This document shows positions 45,420 to 52,594 of a stretch of 64,000 nucleotides of DNA, piece by piece. The translations under genes and the position numbers were made by a program. The notes under the pieces were generated by a model. The model was not told the DNA's origin, made no database searches, and saw only the letters and a program-made list of their open reading frames with translations. Source of the DNA: Candidatus Peregrinibacteria bacterium RIFOXYA2_FULL_41_18 (GTDB taxonomy: Bacteria; Patescibacteriota; Gracilibacteria; UBA1369; UBA12470); NCBI GenBank assembly GCA_001788795.1, contig MFXH01000018.1:1-64000 (forward strand), read 5' to 3'. Positions within the stretch are counted from its first letter, which is position 1; each line of letters begins with the position of its first letter.

Positions 45420-45485
45420 TCAATACGCCCTGCAGTGATTGCAAGGACAGCAACAAGCCAAAGCTATTTGATTCGTGGTTTTCAT
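45420..45485 (-). CDS. Cysteine-rich leader peptide of the serK-cysK attenuator
   Basis: A 21-residue ORF, ATG 45485 to TGA 45420, ending ALACCCPCNHCRAY: five Cys codons in nine positions. It starts 16 bases after the 86-residue gene and lies 24 bases before an intrinsic terminator. Segment 1 CCTTGCA (45446-45440) can pair with segment 2 TGCAGG (45434-45429). Segment 2, as GCAGGGCG, can instead pair with the terminator's 5' arm. A ribosome stalled on Cys codons for lack of charged tRNA-Cys would cover segment 1, free segment 2 and prevent termination. This is the logic of trp and his attenuation applied to cysteine. Confidence 0.8.
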   Translation of the reverse strand: MKTTNQIALACCCPCNHCRAY

Positions 45486-45493
45486 ACGAGGCT

Positions 45494-45522
45494 CTTATAT
45501 ATTAATTAGCCTGTGATTGCAA
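45494..45522 (-). promoter_or_regulatory. Possible promoter of the leader peptide
   Basis: Minus strand TTGCAA (45522-45517), 17-base spacer, TATAAG (45499-45494), ending eight bases before the leader ATG. If used, the leader peptide would be almost leaderless. The -35 lies inside the end of the 86-residue gene. Confidence 0.5.
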
Positions 45523-45762
45523 GGCTGAATCCATTCTCGCTCCCGCTTTACCGACAAGCTGAGCAACCGTTTCGTCACCTTGAACTTCATCATAAACACC
45601 TTGTGCCTCACTAAGAGTTGTTAAGTTTGTCAGTCCAACCGAATCGCCTCCCATTTCATCATCTCTGCTTGCCACTACATGATGAGATGTCTCCCCGCTA
45701 ATCTCAACGACTTCTAATTTTACGACTCCATCAGCAACCGGTTTTTCTCCTAGTGTGTTCAT
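45502..45762 (-). CDS. Small protein of unknown function after the cysteine desulfidase gene
   Basis: 86 residues, acidic, no Cys and no membrane segment (VVKLEVVEISGETSHHVVAS, LTTLSEAQGVYDEVQGDETV). Starts ten bases after the desulfidase stop, so very probably co-transcribed with it, and precedes the attenuator. No family recognised. TTAAACAATAAAAC precedes the ATG. Confidence 0.75.
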   Translation of the reverse strand: MNTLGEKPVADGVVKLEVVEISGETSHHVVASRDDEMGGDSVGLTNLTTLSEAQGVYDEVQGDETVAQLVGKAGARMDSALQSQAN

Positions 45763-45772
45763 GTTTTATTGT

Positions 45773-47200
45773 TTAATTTATAGAAGAAACTCTAACTAAT
45801 TTGTCTACCGAAGCTGCAGCACAAAATCTTTCTGCAAGATTTACCGCTATCGCACCAAGAATCACCTCGTCCGCCTCTCTCATACCAATTGTAACAAATC
45901 GACCTAAATTCTGAATTGTTTCTTCCGGAGTATGCCCAACAAGACCTTGTCTCCTTAGCTCATATTCCGGGCTGTAAACTGCCGCAATTGCCGCTTGAAT
46001 TGCTGTTTCAACCGACACACCAACTTTTAATGCGCAAGATCCTTTTGCACCATCGCACGTCATACCCGAAATTGCTCCTGCGACATAATCTATCGCTCGT
46101 CCTATCACCTCTGGAGATTTATCATGCATGTAAGCGATTGCCGCAGCCGCACCAAGTCCTGCCGCAACGGAACATCCGCATACCGGAGCCAATTTGCCTG
46201 TGAAAACTTTTGCGTAAGCGTTTATCAGATGAGATAGAGCTACAGCCTCTTCTATTATCCGATCATCAATTCCTCTCTCTTTCCCATAAAGATATGGAAC
46301 CAACGCGGCTACAAATCCTTGATTACCACTTCCGCCGCTGCTCATCGCCGGCAATGGTATTCCGTTCATACGTGCATCAGCCGCTGCTACGGCGCCCATT
46401 TTTACCCTAGCGGCAATGCAATTGGCAAAAACACCATTATCAATTCCCGTACGCAATGTTCCTGCCGCTTGAAGGCCTAATCCCTCTCTCATAACACGCT
46501 GATTCATTTCAAATCCTTCTCTAAGATATGCCCTATCCTCTTCATCTACTGAACCGGCCATCGCTATAAGATCTGAAATCTTGCAAGCTCTTAATATTTC
46601 TTCGTAACTTTTTGGACCTGTAACCGCATCTTTTTTGGTTCCAATTGACGAATCGCTTGCAAAGGTATCGCCATTTAGCCTTTTAGATACGACATTCGTA
46701 TGACCTCCTTGTAAAACCACTTCGGCTCGTCTTCCATCATTCATTTCCACTTCTATTTTTACAAGAAAATCCCTATCTTCGCTTTTAGCAACTTTAACCT
46801 TGTTTTTTGCGCCAATAGCCTGAGCAACACCTTCATCTGTTACACCCGATAAACTCTGTAGAACTTTCGAAGGTTCTCCTTGTATGAAACCAAGTGCCGC
46901 AGCTATAGCAAGACCTTTTCCGTTTTTTACTCCGGGAATCGCCACTCCGGCTGCATTTTTCAAAGTTCCCGGATCCACAGTAACCAAAATCTGCTTCAGA
47001 TCATCCAAAGATGGCCTCTCCCCGTCAATCGTAAGCATATCCGCAACTATCGATGCCGCATAAGCAACCGCTCCCGGCTCTGTGCATCCGAGCGCCGGCT
47101 GAACCTCATGCGCAACAACTTGTTTGTATAAACCTTCACGTTGTGTCGGATCAACCTCTAAATCAATATCCAATACTGGTGCGTCTTCATCAGGTGACAT
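45773..47200 (-). CDS. L-cysteine desulfidase (UPF0597 / CyuA-CdsB family)
   Basis: 475 residues. It is predicted to split L-cysteine into sulfide, ammonia and pyruvate using an oxygen-sensitive [4Fe-4S] cluster. Family features: HEVQPALGCTEPGAVAYAAS near residue 30, VDPGTLKNAAGVAIPG, SSGGSGNQGFVAALVP, the Cys-bearing LAPVCGCSVAAGLGAAAAI and TCDGAKGSCALKVGVSVETA. Related iron-sulfur serine dehydratases share the fold, so serine as substrate is possible. It sits upstream of the cysteine biosynthetic pair but is separated from it by the attenuator, so breakdown and synthesis can be regulated apart. Confidence 0.92.
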   Translation of the reverse strand: MSPDEDAPVLDIDLEVDPTQREGLYKQVVAHEVQPALGCTEPGAVAYAASIVADMLTIDGERPSLDDLKQILVTVDPGTLKNAAGVAIPGVKNGKGLAIAAALGFIQGEPSKVLQSLSGVTDEGVAQAIGAKNKVKVAKSEDRDFLVKIEVEMNDGRRAEVVLQGGHTNVVSKRLNGDTFASDSSIGTKKDAVTGPKSYEEILRACKISDLIAMAGSVDEEDRAYLREGFEMNQRVMREGLGLQAAGTLRTGIDNGVFANCIAARVKMGAVAAADARMNGIPLPAMSSGGSGNQGFVAALVPYLYGKERGIDDRIIEEAVALSHLINAYAKVFTGKLAPVCGCSVAAGLGAAAAIAYMHDKSPEVIGRAIDYVAGAISGMTCDGAKGSCALKVGVSVETAIQAAIAAVYSPEYELRRQGLVGHTPEETIQNLGRFVTIGMREADEVILGAIAVNLAERFCAAASVDKLVRVSSIN

Positions 47201-47223
47201 ATTTGATTTTGATTAAGGGATTA

Positions 47224-47252
47224 TTTATCCCACGCCTCCCATGCTTATGCAA
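47224..47252 (-). promoter_or_regulatory. Possible promoter of the desulfidase operon
   Basis: Minus strand TTGCAT (47252-47247), 17-base spacer, GATAAA (47229-47224). Both boxes are imperfect. Confidence 0.4.
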
Positions 47253-47282
47253 GGCTTTTGACACAGGAATCAATCAATATAC

Positions 47283-47311
47283 TTGCGCGAGCCGCAAATG
47301 TGTTTTATAGT
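47283..47311 (+). promoter_or_regulatory. Promoter of the 47335-48012 gene pair
   Basis: TTGCGC (47283-47288), 17-base spacer, TATAGT (47306-47311), 23 bases before the ATG. Confidence 0.5.
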
Positions 47312-47334
47312 TAGGCACCTTTAAGTTAAAAATT

Positions 47335-47712
47335 ATGCCTGAAAGCCAATCAAGTCAGCCAATATCTGTCGTAGAGGGCAATATGAGAAGATTCATACCT
47401 GATGACAGGTATGCAGATAAGGATCTGGCTATATCTTTATTCCTAGACCTTGATGCATTATTGCAACCCCTATATACAGGTCAAGTTACTGTATTCCCCT
47501 CTGAATCTTCTGAAAATGAAAAAAACTCCGAACAGCTATTTGAAGAGGCTGTATGCTTGATAAGTAAAATGATTACAGATTTAAAAATACTGGAAGGGGA
47601 CGATACGTTATTTGCCGGATTTGAATCCGATATTGCAATGTGCGGACATTATGCGTCTCAGGCTTTGTACTATGCTCTTTTCAGATTTGCAAAAATTAAT
47701 AAAAATAATTAA
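47335..47712 (+). CDS. Hypothetical small acidic protein
   Basis: 125 residues, helical, with no signal or membrane segment (AISLFLDLDALLQPLYTGQV, NSEQLFEEAVCLISKMITDL). No family recognised. Six bases separate it from the next gene, with which it likely forms a two-gene operon. Its pre-start sequence TTTAAGTTAAAAATT is A-rich without a Shine-Dalgarno. Confidence 0.72.
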   Translation: MPESQSSQPISVVEGNMRRFIPDDRYADKDLAISLFLDLDALLQPLYTGQVTVFPSESSENEKNSEQLFEEAVCLISKMITDLKILEGDDTLFAGFESDIAMCGHYASQALYYALFRFAKINKNN

Positions 47713-47718
47713 TAAACC

Positions 47719-48012
47719 ATGTCAGAAACTCCATCTCTTTATCCAGATTCCGTAATCAAACCAATAACATTTGACTATCTTGTAGCTAGAAATATTACAG
47801 CTGCGGACATTATGGATGCTCTTCTGATTTTAAATGTTCGGGAATTGCTAATGGATTTAGAGGAGTGTGTTTTTAGACTTGAGTTCATAGCAACGGACTG
47901 TGAAGAGACTCCCTCTGGCACCTATTTGGTTATAGATGATGCTTGCGGACATTCCTCTCCTGTAAAAATACCAATTGATATTATACCGAATGGTAACGCT
48001 TTAAGTATTTAG
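47719..48012 (+). CDS. Hypothetical small protein
   Basis: 97 residues, acidic (IKPITFDYLVARNITAADIM, LMDLEECVFRLEFIATDCEE). No recognised domain. Second gene of a pair; followed by the repeat-rich gap that precedes RNase P RNA on the other strand. No terminator of note after it other than the repeat hairpins. Confidence 0.7.
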   Translation: MSETPSLYPDSVIKPITFDYLVARNITAADIMDALLILNVRELLMDLEECVFRLEFIATDCEETPSGTYLVIDDACGHSSPVKIPIDIIPNGNALSI

Positions 48013-48074
48013 ATTTCTTTTTTTGCGGAATAATACTACTTGCGGACATCTGTTCTTTCTCATTGTTCCCGTTC

Positions 48075-48370
48075 AATAGGGAAATTCTCGCTACTACTTC
48101 AACAGGGATTTGCTCGATTTTTTGCGAAATAAGAAACTTATTTCTTAAAAATCGTTGTCCGCTCCGAGAGGTTTCGACGGAGCTCGCCTAAATTCCGCTA
48201 CGGATCGAAAAACTCGCTACTCTTCAATAGGGAAATGCTCACCTCATTGATAATTTTGTCTTCTGTTCTCACGAACAGATATAACAAAATTATCATTCGG
48301 TGTCCTTCGCTCTCAGAAGCCTCACGGAGTTCGGCTTCTTACCGCTCCGGATCGCATTTCTCGCTACTAT
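48075..48370. repeat. Two tandem hairpin-rich repeat units in a non-coding gap
   Basis: The phrase TCAATAGGGAAAT...CTCGCTACT recurs near 48073-48094, 48208-48232 and 48351-48368. Each unit has an AT-rich hairpin (AATAAGAAACTTATT; GATAATTTTGT with ACAAAATTATC enclosing CTGTTCTCACGAACAG), then GTCCGCT or GTCCTTCGCT, then CCGCTACGGATCG or CCGCTCCGGATCGC. The plan (hairpin, GTCCGC, CGCTACCGG) resembles the elements at 33114 and 41693. No gene is seen between 48013 and 48370. Confidence 0.6.
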
Positions 48371-48372
48371 AC

Positions 48373-48855
48373 AAAAAACAGCCGCTAGTTCTGAAATCCT
48401 ATCAACGAGTTCTTTGACTGCTGAGGATAATGCCCAGAATAAACGGCTGGTAGGTAGGTGACCAAACCTCCTTTGATGGTGCCTTGCTCCGGTCTAGTTT
48501 ATGGCCTGACCACGGCCGCCCCTTTATGTATTTTAGTGGCTGCGTAAAGCTGCACTTGGAGAGACTAAAATACGAAGCTTATTTTCGTGCGAGCCTACAA
48601 GCGTCGCGCGCGGCCCCTTGGGTCTCCGGATTCCATAACGGAAGCGGTAAGGGACACGTTGCAAAGCGATCCTGAGAACCGAGAACTGCGACCTTTTGAA
48701 TCGATTTTTTTAAAAAATGATTCGGGGGTAGCGCGGCTGAGGGGGATTTCTCCACCTCTTTAAGCGAGATTCTAATCTGATAGATGTCGCTGTGAAGCCG
48801 TGAAAACCGTTTTTGAGGTGAGCCTGGTAAAAATAATTTAATTTTCCGGCTGCAA
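48373..48855 (-). ncRNA. rnpB: RNase P RNA
   Basis: The catalytic RNA that matures tRNA 5' ends. Minus strand: CATAAACTAGACCGGAGCAAGG (about 48500-48479) corresponds to the conserved GTAAACTCCACCCGGAGCAAGG of E. coli. CAGAACTAGCGGCTG near the 3' end corresponds to CR-V. P1 pairs CAGCCG (48852-48847) with CGGCTG (48384-48379), followed by a T run. The P4 halves AAATCC and GGATTT match. CACCTC/GAGGTG encloses a P3-like arm. At about 480 bases it is longer than usual (350-420), with an extra A/T hairpin near 48700-48725. The 5' end is approximate. Confidence 0.8.
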
Positions 48856-49053
48856 TCCTATATAATGCGGTTGTTCTTAGCTCTACAGGATGACTTTTGT
48901 TTTTGTTTGAGTTGTGAAGGAACTGTTTGGAACATTTGATCGTTATCAAGTGTTCACGTCATTGTATCCAAAATAAATAAAAAGTCAAACATTTAGCACT
49001 AGACTACCCTTAGCATCTATTCTCTAATTCGACACTTAACAGATAAGGCTATT

Positions 49054-49677
49054 ATGCAAAAAACTTTTAAAATTGCTGTTCTCGCGTCCACAAAAGGTAC
49101 GGATCTTCAGGCTATTATAGACGAAATCAAGGCTGGGACCCTGCCTGTCGAGCTCGCTTGCGTCATCACTAATAAGGAGTGTTACGCCTTAGAGAGAGCT
49201 CGCGCTCAAGGATATGAGGCTTTTTATTTAAACCCCAAGGACAAAACCAGAGAAGAGTTTGACAAGGAGATGGCGAAGATATTGGACGAACACCAAGTTG
49301 ATCTTATAGTACTTGTTGGATACATGAGGATATTAAGTGAATGGTTCGTGCACCACTTCCCTAGAAAAATAATCAACGTACACCCTGCGCTTATACCTAA
49401 ATACTGTGGGAAAAGTTTTTATGATGCGAGCGTCCATGAAGCTGTACTTGCCAATCACGACAAGGAAACCGGCATGACTATCCATTTCGTAGATGAGTTA
49501 TGCGATCATGGAGAAATAATCGTACAGAAGAAATGCGAGGTTAAGCCTGATGATACGCCCGATACGTTAAAGGATCGCGTACAGGCTTTGGAAAAGAAGT
49601 GGTATCCGGAAGTTATAAGAATGTTCGCTAACGGAGAGAGAAGGCAGAAGGCAGAAGGCATGAGGCATAGGTCATAA
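49054..49677 (+). CDS. purN: Phosphoribosylglycinamide formyltransferase (PurN)
   Basis: 207 residues. Third step of purine synthesis, formyl-THF dependent. Motifs: KIAVLASTKGTDLQAIID (about 5), LVGYMRILSEWFV, catalytic Asn and His in INVHPALIPKY (about 110) and Asp in DELCDHGEIIVQK (about 150). The usual GxGMHGxxVHxA is replaced by CGKSFYDASVHEAVLA, as in the shorter divergent group. The final residues (RRQKAEGMRHRS) come from a degenerate GGCAGAA repeat that runs over the stop. One of few genes with a Shine-Dalgarno-like AAGG. PurP at the right edge belongs to the same pathway. Confidence 0.92.
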   Translation: MQKTFKIAVLASTKGTDLQAIIDEIKAGTLPVELACVITNKECYALERARAQGYEAFYLNPKDKTREEFDKEMAKILDEHQVDLIVLVGYMRILSEWFVHHFPRKIINVHPALIPKYCGKSFYDASVHEAVLANHDKETGMTIHFVDELCDHGEIIVQKKCEVKPDDTPDTLKDRVQALEKKWYPEVIRMFANGERRQKAEGMRHRS

Positions 49678-49680
49678 GTC
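49632..49680. repeat. GGCAGAA/GGCATGA degenerate repeat at the purN 3' end
   Basis: About five imperfect heptamers (AGAAGGCAGAAGGCAGAAGG, then CATGAGGCATAGGTCATAAG) spanning the last codons and stop of purN. Another block (GCATGAGGGATGAGGCAGAA) follows the ferredoxin stop at 49959. Confidence 0.7.
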
Positions 49681-49742
49681 TTATGGCTTTTGGATTTTTT
49701 TAAAGTATAATTTTCTCGCTATTAAACACTTAACAAAAACAT

Positions 49743-49964
49743 ATGGCTAAATACACTGTTAAACACGATCGAGATAACTGCATCGGATGCGGAGCTTGCA
49801 CTATGGTTTGTCCTGATTTCTGGAGTATGTCAGATGACGGCAAATCCGTATTGAAAGGCAATGTAAACAATCAGCTCGATATAGAAGAGAAAGATTACGC
49901 ATGCAACAAGGAGGCGGCGGATTCTTGCCCTGTGAATGTAATTCACGTTGAAGAGAAGGCATGA
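49743..49964 (+). CDS. [4Fe-4S] ferredoxin
   Basis: 73 residues. Single cluster: CIGCGACTMVCP (three Cys, about 14-23) and a distant CP (SCPVNVIHV, about 62). Probably the electron acceptor of the 2-oxoacid oxidoreductase encoded 85 bases downstream. A TATAAT box is at 49706-49711; the -35 is weak. TTAACAAAAACAT precedes the ATG. Confidence 0.93.
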   Translation: MAKYTVKHDRDNCIGCGACTMVCPDFWSMSDDGKSVLKGNVNNQLDIEEKDYACNKEAADSCPVNVIHVEEKA

Positions 49965-50049
49965 GGGATGAGGCAGAAGGGATAAGTAAGAGAAGAGAGG
50001 AGATTTTTCTTCAATCTATAAGCTATCATCTATCACCTATAAGCTATTC

Positions 50050-51735
50050 ATGGACTTCACCTGGAAAATCGGGGGCGAGGCAGGAGCCGGAATAATGACA
50101 ACCGGTACCATGTTTTCTCGCGCTTGCATGAGAAGTGGAGCTTATACTTTTGATTATTCCGAATATCCTTCGCTCATTCGCGGGGGACACAATACTTTTC
50201 AAACAAGAATTTCCGACAAACCTGTAAAATCGCAAGTTCAGACTGTAAATCTTCTTATAGCCTTGAATCAAAACGCAATCGAGTTCCACAAATCCGAATT
50301 GGCGAGAGATACAGGAATTATCTTCGATCCGGAGAATGTTAAGGTGGATGACTTACCGAAAACCTTGAATTTCTTCCCAGTTCCTTTAACTGCAATTGTT
50401 AATCAGTATAAGGGAGAAAAAGTCATGAGAAATATGGTCGCGTTGAGTGCTTCGCTTGCACTTATAGGCATCGACTACTCTATTCTGGAAGATTTGATTA
50501 AAAAATCTTTTGGCAAAAAAAATAAAGATGTAGTCGCTCACAATCTCGATAATGCAAAGGCTGGATATCAGGCGGTAAAAGATAAAGAGTTTTCTTTCAA
50601 AATTTCGCGAGCTACAAAGGACAAGATGATATCTATAAGCGGACATGATGCTCTTGCCATGGGAGCTGTTAAATCTGGTTGCAGATTCGTTTCTACTTAT
50701 CCCATGACTCCATCAACTGCAGTAATGCATTTTTTCGCCAAGCATAGCGAGAAGATGGGACTTGTCATGAAGCACACCGAAGATGAAATCGCCGGTATAT
50801 TGATGGCTATCGGAGCTTCGCATGCCGGAGTAAGGTCTATGGCTGCGACTTCCGGCGGAGGGTTTTCATTAATGGTTGAATCTCTCGGACTTGCCGCTAT
50901 GACCGAGACTCCACTTGTACTTACAGTTGCTTCACGTCCCGGCCCTGCAACAGGACTGCCGACTTGGACCGAACAGGCGGATTTGAGGTTTGTAATGCAT
51001 GCGGCTCAAGGAGATTTTCCACGTGTTGTTTTGACACCCGGAGATATCGAGGAATGTTTTGAAGCGGGATTGCAGGCGTTTAATTACGCCGAGAAATATC
51101 AGATACCTGTAATAATTCTTACAGATAAGTTTTTGGGTGAAAGCTATCAGAGCGTGCCGCCGTTTAAGGTGCCGAAAGGATGGACTGTCGATCGTGGTAA
51201 ATTGGTTTCAAGTCCGGTAGCCGACTATAAAAGATACGAATTTACCGATGATGGCGTTTCACCTCGCGCACTTGCCGGAGATGTTGTATTCGGTGCTTTT
51301 TCAAATGAGCATAATTGTGACGGCGATTTCACCGAGGATGCGGACATCAGAAGAAAGATGGTTGAAAAACGACAGAAAAAAAACATAGTCGTGGATAAAC
51401 GCGTGCGAATTTATGGCGATGATGAAGCCGATGTAACTGTGTTTTCTTGGGGTTCGACAAAAGGACCTGTCTTGGAAGCGATGGAATTGGCGAAAAAAGA
51501 AGGAATAAAAGTTAAGCTCGTTCATACTTTTTGCGTCTTGCCGTTCCCTACCGAAGATATTGCACGAGAATTGGCAGGAGCGAAAAAAGCTGTGATTATA
51601 GAAGGCAATATCGGCGCGCAATTTGCCGGAGTCGTACGTGAATTTACGGGTGTTGCGGTTGGACATAAGTTGTTGAAATATGACGGAAGACCTTTTTATC
51701 CTGAAGAAATCTTAAAATTCATTCAGCATGGTTAG
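50050..51735 (+). CDS. korA: 2-oxoacid:ferredoxin oxidoreductase, fused gamma-alpha subunit
   Basis: 561 residues. The gamma domain is N-terminal (GGEAGAGIMTTGTMFSRAC to about 180), followed by the alpha domain with YPMTPSTAVMHFFAKH, HTEDEIAGILMAIGASHAG, MAATSGGGFSLMVE and the C-terminal transketolase-like part (VFSWGSTKGPVLEAMELA). With KorB it oxidises 2-oxoglutarate or a related 2-oxoacid to acyl-CoA and reduces ferredoxin; the substrate is not certain. Its 3' end overlaps korB by eight bases. The spacer before it is a degenerate CTATAAG repeat. Confidence 0.94.
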   Translation: MDFTWKIGGEAGAGIMTTGTMFSRACMRSGAYTFDYSEYPSLIRGGHNTFQTRISDKPVKSQVQTVNLLIALNQNAIEFHKSELARDTGIIFDPENVKVDDLPKTLNFFPVPLTAIVNQYKGEKVMRNMVALSASLALIGIDYSILEDLIKKSFGKKNKDVVAHNLDNAKAGYQAVKDKEFSFKISRATKDKMISISGHDALAMGAVKSGCRFVSTYPMTPSTAVMHFFAKHSEKMGLVMKHTEDEIAGILMAIGASHAGVRSMAATSGGGFSLMVESLGLAAMTETPLVLTVASRPGPATGLPTWTEQADLRFVMHAAQGDFPRVVLTPGDIEECFEAGLQAFNYAEKYQIPVIILTDKFLGESYQSVPPFKVPKGWTVDRGKLVSSPVADYKRYEFTDDGVSPRALAGDVVFGAFSNEHNCDGDFTEDADIRRKMVEKRQKKNIVVDKRVRIYGDDEADVTVFSWGSTKGPVLEAMELAKKEGIKVKLVHTFCVLPFPTEDIARELAGAKKAVIIEGNIGAQFAGVVREFTGVAVGHKLLKYDGRPFYPEEILKFIQHG

Positions 51736-52591
51736 CCTACAAGATCTTGATACAACTGGAGTCGGAAGAAAGCCGGATTGGTGCCCCGGATGCGGGAATT
51801 TCGGGATTCTTATGGCTATGAAACAAGCTGTTTCCGAACTTGAACTTGATCCGAAAAATACCGTACTCGTTTCCGGAATCGGATGCGGACCTAAAATGCC
51901 TCTTTGGGTAAATGTTAGCGGTTTCCAATCTCTACATGGCAGAACACTACCTGTTGCCGCCGGAATTAAATTGGCAAATCACAAACTTGACGTCTTCGCG
52001 ACAAGCGGTGATGGTGATGCTTATGGAATCGGCACTTGCCATTTTATACACGCAATGAGGAGAAATATAGATATGGTTTATATCGTACATAACAATCAAG
52101 TTTACGGTCTTACTCAAGGACAGGCTTCGCCTACGACAGACAAAGGGATGCATACGAAATCCACACCGTTCGGCGTTATAGAGGTGCCTATGAGGCCGTT
52201 ATCACAAGCGATCGTTACTGGTGCGACTTTTGTCGCGCGTGGATTTGCAGGCGACATCCCACACTTAAAATCGCTAATCGTCGAGGCGCATAAACATCGT
52301 GGATTCGCCCTTATCGATGTATTACAACCGTGCGTGACTTTCAACAAAATCAATACTTACAAGTGGTTTCAAGATAAAGTCTATAAAGTAAGCGCCGACC
52401 ACAATCCTTCAGATAAGATGGAGGCGCTCAAGCTTGCTGAACAATGGGATAAAAAAATCCCGCTCGGAGTGTATTATCAAGAGGAGAAGCCGACTTATAA
52501 TGACGAATTGCCTCAACTGGCCGATAAGACGTTACGTGAATATGGCGTCGAGGACGTAAATATCGCCCCGTTGATGAAGGAGTACGAATAG
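51728..52591 (+). CDS. korB: 2-oxoacid:ferredoxin oxidoreductase, beta subunit
   Basis: 287 residues. Thiamine-diphosphate binding motif GDGDAYGIGTCHFIHAMRRN with NNQVYGLTQGQ (about 95-135), N-terminal Cys pair WCPGCGNFG and GIGCGPKMP that take part in the Fe-S cluster, and a later LQPCVTFN Cys. Pairs with the preceding gamma-alpha subunit. It is translationally coupled through an eight-base overlap. Oxygen-sensitive chemistry fits an anaerobic, fermentative host. Confidence 0.95.
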   Translation: MVSLQDLDTTGVGRKPDWCPGCGNFGILMAMKQAVSELELDPKNTVLVSGIGCGPKMPLWVNVSGFQSLHGRTLPVAAGIKLANHKLDVFATSGDGDAYGIGTCHFIHAMRRNIDMVYIVHNNQVYGLTQGQASPTTDKGMHTKSTPFGVIEVPMRPLSQAIVTGATFVARGFAGDIPHLKSLIVEAHKHRGFALIDVLQPCVTFNKINTYKWFQDKVYKVSADHNPSDKMEALKLAEQWDKKIPLGVYYQEEKPTYNDELPQLADKTLREYGVEDVNIAPLMKEYE

Positions 52592-52594
52592 GCC

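Noticed and set aside
48373-48855. tmRNA as an explanation for the structured RNA near 48.6 kb
   Set aside because: No tag-coding region or tRNA-like ends could be found; the CCGGAGCAAGG core and P1/P4 pairings fit RNase P.
48710-48949. A 79-codon ORF on the minus strand
   Set aside because: It lies within the 5' half of the RNase P RNA and its translation has no domain-like pattern; the RNA explains the sequence.
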